The notes: generated by a model not told the origin, from the letters alone. A DNA stretch of 64,000 nt from Falsiroseomonas oleicola (GCF_019029495.1 NZ_JAERQM010000003.1:302999-366998); one strand, 5' to 3'. Shown: positions 1-10,199, counted from the first letter of the stretch. Made by a program: numbers and translations.

Positions 1-1539
1 GCCCAAACGCCGAACCTGACCTTGCGTGGCGAGGCAGCCGAGGATCTGGAGATCGACGCCGCAGGCCATGCCCGCGCCGTCATCACCGCCAGCGGCACCC
101 GCATCCCCTGCGGCGCCATCATCCTCACCACCGGCACCTTCCTGCGCGGTGAGATCCATCTCGGCGACACCCGCACCCCGGCCGGGCGGGTGGGGGAGGC
201 GCCGTCTGTCGGCCTGGCCCGAACGCTGGACCGCCTCGGCCTGCCGCTGGCCCGGCTGAAGACCGGCACGCCGCCACGCCTCGATGGCCGCACCATCGAC
301 TGGGAGGCGCTCGAGCCCCAGCCGGGCGACGATCCCGCGGAGCCGATGTCCTGGCTGACGGAGCGCATCACCAATCCGCAGATGCTTTGCCGCATCACCT
401 GGACGACGCCGGCCACCCACGCGCTGATCCAGGCCAATCTGCATCGCTCCGCCGTCTATAGCGGCCAGATCCAGGGCGTCGGTCCGCGCTACTGCCCCTC
501 CATCGAGGACAAGGTGGTCCGCTTCGCCGATCGCCAGCGGCATCAGATCTTCCTGGAGCCGGAGGGGCTGGATGACGACACGGTCTATCCCAACGGCATC
601 TCCACCAGCCTGCCGGAGGATGTGCAGGCGGCGCTGATCGCCTCGATCCCAGGGCTGGAGCGCGCCCGCATCCTGCGGCACGGCTATGCCATTGAATACG
701 ACCATGTCGACCCCCGCGCCCTGCATCGGACGCTGGAGGTGCGCAGCGTCCCGGGCCTGTTCCTGGCAGGGCAGATCAACGGCACGACGGGCTATGAGGA
801 GGCGGCCGCCCAGGGCCTGATGGCCGGCCTCAACGCCGCCCAGCGTGCCGCCGGCCAGGCGCCGGATCGAATCCTGAACCGGGCCGAGGCCTATATCGGC
901 GTGATGCTGGACGATCTGGTCGCCCAGGGCGTCAGCGAGCCCTACCGGATGCTGACGGCCCGATCCGAACACCGGCTGAGCCTGCGCGCCGACAATGCCG
1001 GGCTGCGCCTGACGGATCGTGGCCTCGCCTGGGGCTGCATCGGTTCCGCCCGCGCCGCCCGCCATGCCGACTTCGCCGCGCAGGTCGCCAGGGCGTTGCA
1101 GCGCGCGGCCCAGGACGAGGCAACCCCCTATGCGCTGACCGTCGCCGGCGTGCCGATTCGCCAGGACGGCCGCCGACGCACGGTGCTGGAGGTGCTGGCC
1201 CTGCCGGATGTCACCGCCACCATGGCCGCCGCCGCTTTTCCCTGGTTGGCCGACCTTCCCCCCGCCGTCGCCGTGCAGTTGGAAGCCGAGGCCTTCTATG
1301 CCCCGCATCTTCGGCGCCAGGAGGTCGAGCGCCGCATGCTGGCGCGGGAGGAATCCTTCACCTTTCCGCCGAGCCTCGATTTCCGCGGCATCCCCGGCCT
1401 GTCCAACGAAATGCAGCAGCGCCTGTCCCGCGCCCGCCCCGACAGCCTCGGCAGCGCCAGCCGTGTGCCCGGCGTCACCCCCGCCGCCATAGCCGCCCTG
1501 GCCGTGCACCTTCGACGCGGCGTGGCCGAGCCGGTATAG
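1..1539 (+). CDS. mnmG: MnmG (GidA) tRNA U34 carboxymethylaminomethyl synthase subunit, 5'-truncated
   Basis: This is the C-terminal 512 residues of MnmG, the FAD enzyme that with MnmE modifies the wobble uridine (U34) of tRNAs in the cytoplasm. The reading frame is open from base 1, so roughly the first 110 residues, including the N-terminal FAD dinucleotide motif, lie outside the window. Visible family hallmarks are [14 protein letters not shown], the late FAD-contacting [20 protein letters not shown] near visible residue 260, the [17 protein letters not shown] segment, and the helical C-terminal domain that docks MnmE. It is followed 11 bp later by rsmG, the usual gidA-gidB pairing. Confidence 0.97.
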   Translation, partial: AQTPNLTLRGEAAEDLEIDAAGHARAVITASGTRIPCGAIILTTGTFLRGEIHLGDTRTPAGRVGEAPSVGLARTLDRLGLPLARLKTGTPPRLDGRTIDWEALEPQPGDDPAEPMSWLTERITNPQMLCRITWTTPATHALIQANLHRSAVYSGQIQGVGPRYCPSIEDKVVRFADRQRHQIFLEPEGLDDDTVYPNGISTSLPEDVQAALIASIPGLERARILRHGYAIEYDHVDPRALHRTLEVRSVPGLFLAGQINGTTGYEEAAAQGLMAGLNAAQRAAGQAPDRILNRAEAYIGVMLDDLVAQGVSEPYRMLTARSEHRLSLRADNAGLRLTDRGLAWGCIGSARAARHADFAAQVARALQRAAQDEATPYALTVAGVPIRQDGRRRTVLEVLALPDVTATMAAAAFPWLADLPPAVAVQLEAEAFYAPHLRRQEVERRMLAREESFTFPPSLDFRGIPGLSNEMQQRLSRARPDSLGSASRVPGVTPAAIAALAVHLRRGVAEPV

Positions 1540-1542
1540 GGC

Positions 1543-1558
1543 TGTTTCACGTGAAACA
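1543..1558. promoter_or_regulatory. parS: parS centromere site (perfect palindrome)
   Basis: The 16-bp sequence TGTTTCACGTGAAACA is a perfect palindrome and matches the widely conserved chromosomal parS consensus bound by ParB. It lies about 0.6 kb upstream of parA and 1.4 kb upstream of parB. The second half-site GTGAAACA contains the GTG start codon of rsmG, so a ParB-loaded parS would sit on the rsmG translation start. I saw no second copy in the window. Confidence 0.93.
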
Positions 1559-2183
1559 ACCCGCACCTCTCCCCCCGCATCCCACCCCTGACCTGCCGCA
1601 CCTCGACGCCGAGGCGGCGGAGCGTCTGCACGCCTACGCGGACCTTCTGCTGCGTTGGAACAGCCGCATCAACCTGATCGGCCGCGCCACCATCGAATCG
1701 CTCCGTCAGCGCCATATCGAGGATTGCCTGCAGCTCGTCCCGCTGCTGCCCGAAGGCGACGGCCCCATCGGCGATCTCGGCTCCGGCGCCGGCCTGCCCG
1801 GTCTCGTGCTGGCCATCGCCACCGGCCGCCCGACCCATCTGGTGGAATCGGATCGCCGCAAGGCTGCCTTTCTCACCGAGGCCGCCGCCCGACTCGGCCT
1901 CACCCGGGTTACCATCCACCCGACCCGAATCGAGGAAGCCCGCCTGCCACCGCTCGCCCTCCTCACCGCCCGCGCCCTCGCGCCCTTGAAGGCTTTGCTG
2001 CCGGAGGCCGCGCGCCTGCTCGCCCCCGGCGGCACAGCGCTATTCCCCAAGGGCCGCATGGCCGAGGCCGAACTGGCTGAGGTCGCCTCCGATTGGAGCT
2101 TTACCCTGGACCGCTTCGCCAGCCGCACCGACCCGGAGGCCACCATCTTCCGCCTCAGCGATATCCGCCATGTCCAGCCGTAA
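1551..2183 (+). CDS. rsmG: RsmG (GidB) 16S rRNA (guanine-N7)-methyltransferase
   Basis: RsmG uses S-adenosylmethionine to methylate N7 of G527 in 16S rRNA. The 210-residue length is normal. The SAM-binding loop is visible as GDLGSGAGLPG around residues 66-76, within a class I methyltransferase fold. The start is a GTG that forms the second half of the parS palindrome, with an AGGG about 9 bp upstream as a possible ribosome binding site. No other start fits the conserved N-terminus. The 3' end overlaps parA by 14 bp, suggesting translational coupling in a mnmG-rsmG-parA-parB transcript. Confidence 0.96.
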   Translation: MKQPAPLPPHPTPDLPHLDAEAAERLHAYADLLLRWNSRINLIGRATIESLRQRHIEDCLQLVPLLPEGDGPIGDLGSGAGLPGLVLAIATGRPTHLVESDRRKAAFLTEAAARLGLTRVTIHPTRIEEARLPPLALLTARALAPLKALLPEAARLLAPGGTALFPKGRMAEAELAEVASDWSFTLDRFASRTDPEATIFRLSDIRHVQP

Positions 2184-2985
2184 ACCGGGGGGGGCGGCGC
2201 CGCGCGTGCTCGCCTTCGCCAACCAGAAGGGCGGCGTCGGCAAGACCACCACCGCCATCAACCTGGCGACCGCTTTGGCCGCCGACCACAAGGTGCTGCT
2301 GCTCGACCTCGATCCGCAGGGCAACGCCTCGACCGGCCTTGGCATCGGCCGCCAGGACCGCGCCGCAGGTAGCTACGCCCTGCTGGTCGATGGCCGACCG
2401 CTGGCGGAGCTGCTGCGACCCACCCAGGTCACCAATCTGTCCATCCTGCCCGCCGACCCCGATCTGGCCGGTGCGGAGATCGAGCTGGTGGGGTTGGAGA
2501 ACCGCGAACGCCGCCTCGCCACCCTTTTCGCCGAGGCGCGGGAGGCGCTGGCCGATTTCGACTATGTCTTCCTCGACTGCCCGCCGTCCCTTGGCCTCAT
2601 CACCCTCAACGCCCTGGTCGCGGCGGATGGCGTGCTGGTGCCGCTGCAGACCGAGTTCTTCGCGCTGGAAGGCATCAGCCAGATCACCCGGACCATCGAC
2701 CGCGTGCGCCGCGCCTTCAATCCGCGGCTGCATCTGGACGGAATCGTCCTGACGATGATGGACCGTCGCAACAACCTGTCGGAGCTGGTGGCCAGCGACG
2801 TGCGCGGCTTCTTCAAGGACAAGGTCTTCGAGACCTCCATTCCCCGCAATGTCCGGGTCAGCGAGGCCCCTTCCCACGGCCTGCCGGTCCTGCTGTATGA
2901 CTTCCGGTCACCCGGTGCCCAGGCCTATGTCAGGCTTGCGGCGGAATTCCTCAAAAGGGAGCGTGCGCGGATCCGCGCCTCATGA
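2170..2985 (+). CDS. parA: ParA chromosome-partitioning ATPase
   Basis: ParA is the Walker-type ATPase that forms a DNA-bound gradient along the nucleoid and moves ParB-parS complexes. The 271-residue protein has the deviant Walker A motif KGGVGKTTT at residues 20-28, the switch I region LLLDLDPQGNAS and the Walker B-like VFLDCPPSLGL. There is no N-terminal HTH, so it is the short chromosomal (Soj) form rather than the longer plasmid P1 type. Its start lies inside the end of rsmG, and its stop overlaps the parB start by 4 bp (ATGA), typical of tightly coupled partition genes. Confidence 0.97.
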   Translation: MSSRKPGGAAPRVLAFANQKGGVGKTTTAINLATALAADHKVLLLDLDPQGNASTGLGIGRQDRAAGSYALLVDGRPLAELLRPTQVTNLSILPADPDLAGAEIELVGLENRERRLATLFAEAREALADFDYVFLDCPPSLGLITLNALVAADGVLVPLQTEFFALEGISQITRTIDRVRRAFNPRLHLDGIVLTMMDRRNNLSELVASDVRGFFKDKVFETSIPRNVRVSEAPSHGLPVLLYDFRSPGAQAYVRLAAEFLKRERARIRAS

Positions 2986-3848
2986 GCAGCTCAACCCGCA
3001 AACCCCTCTCCCGTCTCGGCCGCGGCCTCTCGGCCCTGATCCCGGACGCCCCCGCCAGCCCCGCGAGCGGGGATGCGCTCCGCAATGTGCCGGTCGAGGC
3101 GCTGGAACCGGGCCCCTTCCAGCCGCGCGGCGGCATGGACCGTGCGAGCCTGGAGGAACTGGCCGGCTCGATCCGGGAACACGGCATCCTCCAGCCCATC
3201 CTGGTCCGCCCCAAGGCGGGCAGCCCCGGCAGCTACGAGATCATCGGCGGCGAACGCCGCTGGCGCGCCGCCCAGGCCGCGCAGCTGCACGAGGTGCCGG
3301 TCGTCATCCGCGACCTCGGCGACCGCGAAGCCATGGCCGCCGGCCTGGTCGAGAACCTCCAGCGCCAGGACCTGAACGCGCTGGAGGAGGCCGAGGGCTA
3401 CAAGCGGCTGCTGGAGGAATTCGGCCTGACGCAGGAGGGCCTTGGCCAGTCCGTCGGCAAAAGCCGCAGCCACGTCGCCAATACGCTGCGCCTGCTGACC
3501 CTGCCCGATCCGGTGCGCGAATTGCTGCGCGGCGGCGTGCTCACCGCCGGCCATGCCCGCGCCCTGGTCGGCACGGCCGAGCCCGCGAAGCTTGCCGCCC
3601 AGATCGTGGCGCGCGGATTGAGCGTCCGTCAGGCGGAGGCCCTGGCCGCGGCCCCGCCGAAGACGGAAGGCGCCGGCGGTCCGCCGCGCCCGCAGGACCC
3701 GGAGACGCGGGCGCTGGAGCGCGACCTGACCGAGCGCCTCGGCCTGAAGGTGGCAGTGCGCCACCAGGGCAAGGGTGGCGAGGTCACCATCCGCTACCGC
3801 GACCTCGACCAGCTCGACGGCCTGGTGCGCCTGCTCTCGGGGGGCTGA
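2982..3848 (+). CDS. parB: ParB chromosome-partitioning CTPase/parS-binding protein
   Basis: ParB loads at parS as a CTP-dependent clamp and stimulates ParA. The 288-residue protein has the N-terminal ParA-interacting motif GRGLSALI at residues 13-20, the CTP-binding box GERRWR at 90-95, the ENLQRQDLN segment at 124-132 and a helix-turn-helix around 153-172 (VGKSRSHVANTLRLL). A C-terminal dimerisation domain follows a variable linker. Length and architecture are standard for chromosomal Spo0J/ParB. The target site at the start of rsmG is intact. The coding end forms half of a strong terminator hairpin. Confidence 0.97.
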   Translation: MSSSTRKPLSRLGRGLSALIPDAPASPASGDALRNVPVEALEPGPFQPRGGMDRASLEELAGSIREHGILQPILVRPKAGSPGSYEIIGGERRWRAAQAAQLHEVPVVIRDLGDREAMAAGLVENLQRQDLNALEEAEGYKRLLEEFGLTQEGLGQSVGKSRSHVANTLRLLTLPDPVRELLRGGVLTAGHARALVGTAEPAKLAAQIVARGLSVRQAEALAAAPPKTEGAGGPPRPQDPETRALERDLTERLGLKVAVRHQGKGGEVTIRYRDLDQLDGLVRLLSGG

Positions 3849-3858
3849 ACCCCCCGAG
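3836..3858. terminator. Bidirectional terminator hairpin between parB and the aminotransferase gene
   Basis: A perfect 9-bp stem CTCGGGGGG/CCCCCCGAG encloses a 5-nt loop that contains the parB stop codon. The gene on the other strand ends at 3864, so the hairpin can serve both convergent transcripts. There is no long T-run, which is common in GC-rich genomes. Confidence 0.7.
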
Positions 3859-3863
3859 GTCCT

Positions 3864-5027
3864 TCACACCGCGCTGGCCACCGCCGCCACCACGCGGGCC
3901 ACCTCGGCCTCGGTCAGATAGGGGTGCATGGGCAGCGACAGGATGCGCTGGCACAGCATCTCCGCCACCGGCAGGTCCGGCGCGCCGGCGGCGATGCCCT
4001 CGGCATGGGCCTTGGCATAGGCCGGCTGGTGGTGCAGCGACTTCGGATAATAGATCCCGGTCGGCACGCCGGCCGCCTTGCAGACGTCCTGCACCCGGCT
4101 GCGCGCGGCCGCATCCTCCAGCAGGATCGAATAGAGACCCCAGGCATGGCCCGGCACCATTGCCGGCACCTGCACCTTGCCTGCCAGCCCCGCCGCATAG
4201 CCCGCCGCCACCCGGGTCCGCGCCGCCAGCTCGCCTTCCAGCAGCGGCAGCTTGGCCAGCAGCACGGCGGCCTGGATCGTATCCAGCCGGCCGTTCATGC
4301 CGGTGCGCTCCACCTCGTAGCGGGTCTTGCCCTCGCCATGGGTGCGCAGGCTGCGCCACAGCTCGGCGCGGTCGGCATCGTCGGTCAGCAGCGCGCCGCC
4401 ATCGCCGTAGCAGCCCAGCGTCTTGGTCGGGTAGAAGCTCAGCGCCGTCGCATGCCCCCAGCGCCCGAGCCGCTTGTTGCCGAGCGAGGCACCAAAAGCC
4501 TGCGCCGCGTCATCCAGCGCGAACATGCCCTTCTCGGCGCAGATCGCCTCGATCGCGGGCCAGTCGGCGGCCAGGCCGAACAGGTCGACGCCGACCACGG
4601 CCGCCGGCCGCAGCCGGCCCTCGGCCTCGACCAGGGCGATGCGGCGCTTCAGGTCGGCGATGTCGATGTTGAAGGTCACCGGGTCCACATCGACGAAGAT
4701 CGGCGTCGCCCCCAGCACCAGCGGCACCTCCGCCGTCGCGGTATAGGTGAAGGCGGGCAGGAACACCGCGTCGCCGCGGCCGATATTCTCCCCCATCATG
4801 GCGATCACCAGCGCATCGGTGCCGGAGGAGACGCCGACGCCATGCGCACAGCCGGCGAAGGCGGCCAGCTTCTGCTCCAGCTCCACCACCTCCGGCCCAT
4901 TGATGAAGCGGCCGCTGTCCAGCACCGAGGCCAGGCGCTGATCCAGCTCCGCACGGATCAGCGCCTGCTGCGCCTTCATGTCGAACAGGGCGATCGGAGG
5001 AAGCGGGGAGGAGGGCTGGCTGGTCAT
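3864..5027 (-). CDS. DegT/DnrJ/EryC1/StrS family sugar aminotransferase
   Basis: This is a PLP-dependent aminotransferase of the family that aminates nucleotide-linked keto-sugars for surface polysaccharides. The 387-residue protein shows the substrate/PLP loop SSGTDAL near residues 67-73, the PLP-nitrogen aspartate in LDDAAQAFGA around 171-180, and the Schiff-base lysine K202 in SFYPTKTLGCYGDGG. The N-terminal pattern DMKAQQALI...GRFINGPEV resembles WbpE-type enzymes that act on UDP-2-acetamido-3-keto-glucuronic acid, but the exact substrate cannot be fixed from sequence. No glycosyltransferase or sugar dehydrogenase is adjacent, so it stands alone and converges on parB. Confidence 0.9.
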   Translation of the reverse strand: MTSQPSSPLPPIALFDMKAQQALIRAELDQRLASVLDSGRFINGPEVVELEQKLAAFAGCAHGVGVSSGTDALVIAMMGENIGRGDAVFLPAFTYTATAEVPLVLGATPIFVDVDPVTFNIDIADLKRRIALVEAEGRLRPAAVVGVDLFGLAADWPAIEAICAEKGMFALDDAAQAFGASLGNKRLGRWGHATALSFYPTKTLGCYGDGGALLTDDADRAELWRSLRTHGEGKTRYEVERTGMNGRLDTIQAAVLLAKLPLLEGELAARTRVAAGYAAGLAGKVQVPAMVPGHAWGLYSILLEDAAARSRVQDVCKAAGVPTGIYYPKSLHHQPAYAKAHAEGIAAGAPDLPVAEMLCQRILSLPMHPYLTEAEVARVVAAVASAV

Positions 5028-5203
5028 GAGGATCCGTCACGCGATGTGCGGCGCCCTCCATAGACCCCGACAACCGCGCCGGCCAAATCACCGGGCGTTT
5101 CGCCGCTTTGCCGAGCCCCGCCGCGGCGTCCTCCGCGACCTTAGCGGGATGGCAATACCCCAGTGCCATTCTAGGATATCTTCCCAGCAGGATCCTTCCG
5201 CCG

Positions 5204-7267
5204 ATGCGCATCCGCTCCGCCTTCCTGATCGGCTTCGTCGCCGTCGCACTTCCTGGACTTGGGTTGTCCGGCTGGATGGCGGCGCAGGCCTGGCGGGATG
5301 CCGCCCGCGCCGACCAGGCCATCCTGGCGACACAGGTGTTCAACGATGTGGGCCGCGCGCAATCGGCCTTCGCGGTCCAGACCGGCAATCTCAGCGTCGC
5401 CCTGCGCGCGCCCAGCCCCGACATGGTGGCTGTCCAGCGCAGCCATGAGCAGGCCATGCGCCTTCTGGAGGCTGCCCAGGCCAGCGCTGGCGCCGCGGGA
5501 TTCGACGCGGAGGGGCCTCGGGCCGCTGCACAGACGCTGGAGGCGTTGTTGCAGCGGGCACGGCAGGCCGCAACCCGGCCGCCGGCGCAGCGCGACCCGG
5601 GCGACATGCGGGAACTCCTGGCCCGCCGGGCGGAGGTCGGCAATCGCCTGTCGGGGATCGGCTCGGCCGCGGCCCGCGAAATCGGCCGTCTGGCACCGGA
5701 CATTGCCGCATTTACCGAGATGGCGACCCAGGTCATGTCACTTCGGGAAATGGCGGGACGGCGCGCCTTGGGCATCGCGCCCATGCTGGCAGGTGCGCCG
5801 GTCACCGCGGAAGCCCTGCGTCCACTGGACGAGGCCAGCGGTCGCATCGCCGAGGCCATGGCCAATATCGAGCGGATGACCGAAGCCGCCGCCATCCCCG
5901 CCTTGCAGCAGGCGCTGGGGCGGCTGCAGCAGGGCTTCGTCCGTGAGGCCGATCCCTATTGGCGCGCCAATCTCGCGGCGGCACGGGTCGGGCTGGGTGG
6001 GGTCGCGCCTGTCTGGCCGCAGGATTCAGCCGCCTTCAACGCCTACACCATCCCCGCCTTGGCCCGCATTCTTGAGATGCGGGACGCGGCGCTGGACCAG
6101 GCGCTTGCGCGCGCTGCGGAGGAAGGGGCCTCCAACCGCCGTACCCTGGTGGTGACCTCCGCCATGGTGCTGGTCACCCTTCTCCTGGTGGCGGCGGCGC
6201 TGACCACCCTGCTGCGACGCGTCGTGGCCCCGCTGGGGGCGCTGACCGGGGTGGTGGGTCGGATTGGCGGCGGTGAGCTGACGCTGGATGTTCCCGGCCG
6301 CGACCGCAGCGACGAGCTGGGGGAGATGGCGGGCGCGATCGAGCAGCTGCGCCAGTCCTCGCTGGAGCGGGTGGCGCTGGAAGTCGCCCAGGCGCGGGAA
6401 CAGCAGGCCCGGCTGGCGCGCGCCGGCCAGGTGGAGACGCTGCTGCACGGCTTCGAGGCGGAGACGGCCGGGGTGCTGCGGACGGTGGCCTCGGCGGCGA
6501 CGGAGCTGGATGCGACGGCGGCCTCGATGGCCTCGACGGCGGAAAGCGGTGCGGCGCGCGCGACGGCGGTGGCGGATGCCTCGGCGCTGGCGAGCACGAA
6601 TGTGGGCAATGTGGCGGCGGCGACGGAGGAGCTTTCGGCTTCCATCTCCGAAGTCGTGCGGCAGATCGAGGCCTCGGCGCGGGCGGCGCGGGAGGCGACG
6701 GAAGCGGCGGAGGCCACGGATGCGACGGTGCGCGGACTGTCGGAGGCGGCGTCGCGGATCGGGGATGTGGTGCGGCTGATCGGCGATATCGCGGGGCAGA
6801 CGAACCTGCTGGCGCTGAATGCGACGATCGAGGCGGCGCGGGCCGGGGAGGCCGGGAAGGGCTTCGCGGTGGTGGCGTCGGAGGTGAAGCAGTTGGCGGC
6901 GCAGACGGCGAAGGCGACGGAGGAGATCGGGGCGCAGATCGGTGCGATGCAGACGGAGACGACGCGGACGGTGGATGTGGTGCGGGCGATCGCACGGACG
7001 ATCGAGACGCTGAACGCGACGACGGCGCAGGTGGCGGAGACGGCATCGCAGCAGGCGCAGGCGACGGCGGAGATCGGTCAGGCGGTGGCGGAGGCGGCGA
7101 GCGGGACGCAGCAGGCCGCGCACCATGCGACGGGCGTGTCGGAGGATGCGGCGCGCACGGGGGCGGCCGCGGGCGATGTGCGCTCGGCCTCGGCCGACCT
7201 GGCGCGTCAGGCTGAAATCCTGCGCGGCAAGGTGGACATCTTCCTCAGCGATATCCGCGCAGCCTGA
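5204..7267 (+). CDS. Methyl-accepting chemotaxis protein (first of tandem pair)
   Basis: This is a transmembrane chemoreceptor that signals through CheW/CheA. The 687-residue protein has a first membrane segment at about residues 6-26 ([19 protein letters not shown]), a roughly 280-residue periplasmic sensor, a second membrane segment near 313-335, a HAMP region, and the signalling hairpin tip [20 protein letters not shown]. No C-terminal CheR-binding pentapeptide is visible. The ATG was chosen because the second receptor starts with the same MRIR and gives an identical length; an upstream in-frame ATG would add 32 non-conserved residues. The ligand is unknown. The signalling half is nearly identical to that of the next gene. 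Confidence 0.95.
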   Translation: MRIRSAFLIGFVAVALPGLGLSGWMAAQAWRDAARADQAILATQVFNDVGRAQSAFAVQTGNLSVALRAPSPDMVAVQRSHEQAMRLLEAAQASAGAAGFDAEGPRAAAQTLEALLQRARQAATRPPAQRDPGDMRELLARRAEVGNRLSGIGSAAAREIGRLAPDIAAFTEMATQVMSLREMAGRRALGIAPMLAGAPVTAEALRPLDEASGRIAEAMANIERMTEAAAIPALQQALGRLQQGFVREADPYWRANLAAARVGLGGVAPVWPQDSAAFNAYTIPALARILEMRDAALDQALARAAEEGASNRRTLVVTSAMVLVTLLLVAAALTTLLRRVVAPLGALTGVVGRIGGGELTLDVPGRDRSDELGEMAGAIEQLRQSSLERVALEVAQAREQQARLARAGQVETLLHGFEAETAGVLRTVASAATELDATAASMASTAESGAARATAVADASALASTNVGNVAAATEELSASISEVVRQIEASARAAREATEAAEATDATVRGLSEAASRIGDVVRLIGDIAGQTNLLALNATIEAARAGEAGKGFAVVASEVKQLAAQTAKATEEIGAQIGAMQTETTRTVDVVRAIARTIETLNATTAQVAETASQQAQATAEIGQAVAEAASGTQQAAHHATGVSEDAARTGAAAGDVRSASADLARQAEILRGKVDIFLSDIRAA
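6228..7267 (+). repeat. Long direct repeat, copy 1 (chemoreceptor signalling half)
   Basis: This 1,040-bp stretch aligns without gaps to the copy 2,173 bp downstream and encodes about 345 residues with only three differences that I found: V394A, V410M and I679T in receptor numbering. Third-codon positions here favour G (GCG, ACG, GAG), unlike the C-ending codons of flanking genes. Confidence 0.9.
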
Positions 7268-7334
7268 GGCGATGGTTCGTACAGCGGCGGAACGCGAGAT
7301 CGCGATTTTGTGATGTTAGGAAGATAAAAAGACA

Positions 7335-7360
7335 TCTGGGGGATAATGGGACAACCCAGA
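7335..7360. promoter_or_regulatory. Inverted repeat in leader of second chemoreceptor gene
   Basis: TCTGGG and CCCAGA flank an AT-rich centre containing GATAAT, just upstream of the second receptor start. The 109-bp gap is the AT-richest stretch nearby and probably holds this gene's promoter. I could not place a convincing -35 box, so the site may be an operator or only a leader hairpin. Confidence 0.3.
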
Positions 7361-7376
7361 ACAAGGCACGCAAATT

Positions 7377-9440
7377 ATGCGTATCCGCACCATCTTCCTG
7401 CTCGGCTTCGCCATGATCGCGCTGCCGGGCCTCCTGCTATCCGGCTGGATCGCGAATGAGGCCTGGCGGGACGCGCGGCGCGCGGATGGCGCCATCCTCG
7501 CCACCCGCACCATCAACGACGTGCTTCGGGCCCAGGCCGCCTACGCCGTGCAGTCCGGCCGGCTCAGCGCCGCGCTGGTCCAGGCGCGCCCCAATCTGAC
7601 CGAGTTGCAGGAGGGACACGCCACCGCGATCCGGCAGCTTGAGGCCGCGACCGGCAGCGCGCGCGCCGCCGGCTTCGACACGGCGGCGCTGCAGCGCACG
7701 CAATCCATCGCCACCGACCTGCTCCGCCGGGTCACCGCCGCGGTCCCCGCGCCCATCGAAGCCCGCGATCCCGCTATCCTGCGCGATCTGACCGCGGCCC
7801 GGGCCTCCATCGGCAACGAGCTGAGTGCCCTGGCGCTTTCCATCGGCAAGGCACTGGCGGCCCAGGCGCCCGGCCTGGCGGTGCGTGCGGAGGTGGCGAT
7901 CCACGCCGCCAATCTGCGCGACCAGGCTGGTCGCCGCGCCCTGTTCATCACCTCCTGGCTCGGCGGCCAGCCGGTGCGCCTGGAGACCTTTGCGGCGGCC
8001 CAGGTGCTGACAGGCCGGATGCAGGAATCCTTCGCCAACATCGCGCGCCTGTCCGAAGCCCTGGCGACACCCAGGCTGCTGGAGGCCCTGGAGGCGCAGC
8101 GCCAGAGCTATGTCGCCCGGTCGGAGCCCGGCTGGTACCGGCTGATCGAGGAGGCGGGCACCCGCCTCGGCAATCCGACAACGCCCTGGAGCACCAACGT
8201 CGCCACATTCCGCCCCTTCTCAGTGGCGGCCTTGGCCGACCTGCTGAACATGCGGGACGCGGCGCTGGAGGTGGCGCTGGAAGCCGGCGAGGCGAATAGC
8301 GACCTGCATTGGCGCGAGGTGCTGTTCTCGGCCCTGGTCATGTCGGCGACGCTCGGCCTGCTTCTCGGCTGTCTTGTGGTGTTGCTGCGCCGCGTGCTGA
8401 CCCCGCTGGGGGCGCTGACCGGGGTGGTGGGTCGGATTGGCGGCGGCGAGCTGACGCTGGATGTCCCTGGCCGCGACCGCAGCGACGAGCTGGGGGAGAT
8501 GGCGGGCGCGATCGAGCAGCTGCGCCAGTCCTCGCTGGAACGGGTGGCGCTGGAAGCCGCCCAGGCCCGGGAACAGCAGGCCCGGCTGGCGCGCGCCGGC
8601 CAGATGGAGACGCTGCTGCACGGCTTCGAGGCGGAGACGGCCGGCGTGCTGCGGACGGTGGCCTCGGCGGCGACGGAGCTGGATGCGACGGCGGCCTCGA
8701 TGGCCTCGACGGCGGAAAGCGGTGCGGCGCGGGCCACGGCGGTGGCGGATGCCTCGGCGCTGGCGAGCACGAATGTGGGCAATGTGGCGGCGGCGACGGA
8801 GGAGCTTTCGGCGTCCATCTCCGAAGTCGTGCGGCAGATCGAGGCCTCGGCGCGGGCGGCGCGGGAGGCGACGGAAGCGGCGGAGGCCACGGATGCGACG
8901 GTGCGCGGGCTGTCGGAGGCGGCGTCGCGGATCGGGGATGTGGTGCGGCTGATCGGCGATATCGCGGGGCAGACGAACCTGCTGGCGCTGAATGCGACGA
9001 TCGAGGCGGCGCGGGCCGGGGAGGCCGGGAAGGGCTTCGCGGTGGTGGCGTCGGAGGTGAAGCAGCTGGCGGCGCAGACGGCGAAGGCGACGGAGGAGAT
9101 CGGGGCGCAGATCGGCGCGATGCAGACGGAGACGACGCGGACGGTGGATGTGGTGCGGGCGATCGCGCGGACGATTGAGACGCTGAACGCGACGACGGCG
9201 CAGGTGGCGGAGACGGCCTCGCAGCAGGCGCAGGCGACGGCGGAGATCGGTCAGGCGGTGGCGGAGGCGGCGAGCGGGACGCAGCAGGCAGCGCACCATG
9301 CGACGGGCGTGTCGGAGGATGCGGCACGCACGGGGGCCGCTGCCGGGGATGTGCGCTCGGCCTCGGCCGATCTGGCGCGCCAGGCTGAAATCCTGCGCGG
9401 CAAGGTGGACACCTTCCTCAGCGACATCCGCGCCGCCTGA
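7377..9440 (+). CDS. Methyl-accepting chemotaxis protein (second of tandem pair)
   Basis: This chemoreceptor has the same 687-residue length and layout as its upstream neighbour. It has an N-terminal membrane segment ([18 protein letters not shown]), a periplasmic sensor domain, a second membrane segment near residues 318-340, HAMP, and the cytoplasmic signalling domain. The sensor halves are clearly homologous but diverged ([19 protein letters not shown] versus [19 protein letters not shown]), while the cytoplasmic halves are almost identical. The pair therefore arose by tandem duplication, with sensor divergence and a homogenised signalling module. The two receptors probably sense related but different ligands and feed the same CheA/CheW array. 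No che genes are in the window. Confidence 0.95.
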   Translation: MRIRTIFLLGFAMIALPGLLLSGWIANEAWRDARRADGAILATRTINDVLRAQAAYAVQSGRLSAALVQARPNLTELQEGHATAIRQLEAATGSARAAGFDTAALQRTQSIATDLLRRVTAAVPAPIEARDPAILRDLTAARASIGNELSALALSIGKALAAQAPGLAVRAEVAIHAANLRDQAGRRALFITSWLGGQPVRLETFAAAQVLTGRMQESFANIARLSEALATPRLLEALEAQRQSYVARSEPGWYRLIEEAGTRLGNPTTPWSTNVATFRPFSVAALADLLNMRDAALEVALEAGEANSDLHWREVLFSALVMSATLGLLLGCLVVLLRRVLTPLGALTGVVGRIGGGELTLDVPGRDRSDELGEMAGAIEQLRQSSLERVALEAAQAREQQARLARAGQMETLLHGFEAETAGVLRTVASAATELDATAASMASTAESGAARATAVADASALASTNVGNVAAATEELSASISEVVRQIEASARAAREATEAAEATDATVRGLSEAASRIGDVVRLIGDIAGQTNLLALNATIEAARAGEAGKGFAVVASEVKQLAAQTAKATEEIGAQIGAMQTETTRTVDVVRAIARTIETLNATTAQVAETASQQAQATAEIGQAVAEAASGTQQAAHHATGVSEDAARTGAAAGDVRSASADLARQAEILRGKVDTFLSDIRAA
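8401..9440 (+). repeat. Long direct repeat, copy 2 (chemoreceptor signalling half)
   Basis: This is the partner of the upstream 1,040-bp repeat. Identity begins sharply at CCCCGCTGGGGGCGCTGACC, just before HAMP, and runs to the stop codon with no indel. It is a likely substrate for recombination or gene conversion. Confidence 0.9.
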
Positions 9441-9473
9441 GGCGCGGTCGGCCCGGCGGCTGTGCCTCAGGCG

Positions 9474-10199
9474 CTACGCCGCCAGCCGCAGCGCCGCCAC
9501 CGGGTCCACCCGGCCGTCATACAGCGCGCGCCCCAGGATGGCGCCGGCCACCACGCCATCCGCCTTCAGCGCCACGATGTCGTCCGTGGAGGCCACGCCA
9601 CCCGAGGCGATCACCGGGATCGGCACGGCCCGCGCCAGCGCCGCGGTGGCTTCCACGTTCACACCGGTCAGCATCCCGTCCCGCGCGATGTCGGTGTAGA
9701 TGATCGCCGCCGCGCCGCTCTCGGCAAAGCCGGTGGCGAGGTCGGTTGCCGTGGTGCCGCTGGTCTCGGCCCAGCCTTCGGTCGCGACGAAGCCATCCCG
9801 CGCATCGATGCCCAGCGCCACGCGACCCGGAAAGGCACGGCAGGCAGCCCGCGCGAAATCCGGGTCCTTCACCGCCGCCGAGCCCAGGATGATGCGGGTG
9901 ACGCCGGCCGCCAGCCAGGCCTCGGCGGTTTCCATGTCGCGGATCCCGCCGCCAAGCTGCACCGAAAGCCCCGGCACCGCCGCGATGATGGCCTTCACCG
10001 CCGCCGCATTGGCCGGGCGGCCGGCGAAGGCGCCGTCGAGATCCACCACATGCACCCAGGCGAAGCCGGCGCGGGCGAAATCGGCGGCCTGCGCCGCCGG
10101 GTCGGCGTTGTAGACGGTGGCCTGCGCCATGTCGCCGCGCTTCAGCCGCACCACCTGCCCGGCTTTCAGGTCGATGGCCGGATACAACGTCAATGCCAT
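9474..10199 (-). CDS. hisA: HisA, ProFAR isomerase
   Basis: HisA isomerises 5'-ProFAR to PRFAR in histidine biosynthesis and folds as a TIM barrel with two phosphate-binding halves. The 241-residue length is typical. The catalytic aspartates are D10 (YPAIDLK) and D132 (GIDARDG), and phosphate loops QLGGGIRD and IASGGVAS are present. It is the last gene of hisB-DUF2628-hisH-GNAT-hisA. The partner genes hisF and hisE, which usually follow hisA in alphaproteobacteria, are absent; chemoreceptor genes on the opposite strand follow instead. Confidence 0.97.
   Translation of the reverse strand: MALTLYPAIDLKAGQVVRLKRGDMAQATVYNADPAAQAADFARAGFAWVHVVDLDGAFAGRPANAAAVKAIIAAVPGLSVQLGGGIRDMETAEAWLAAGVTRIILGSAAVKDPDFARAACRAFPGRVALGIDARDGFVATEGWAETSGTTATDLATGFAESGAAAIIYTDIARDGMLTGVNVEATAALARAVPIPVIASGGVASTDDIVALKADGVVAGAILGRALYDGRVDPVAALRLAA

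Noticed and set aside
5140..5203. Sigma-54-like GG...GC pair before the first chemoreceptor
   Set aside because: The spacing between the GG and GC elements is 12 nt rather than the required 10.
6026..9327. Long minus-strand frames rich in Arg, Leu and His under the chemoreceptors
   Set aside because: They mirror the repetitive G-rich codons of the receptors, have no domain and no ribosome binding site, and are explained as antisense shadows.
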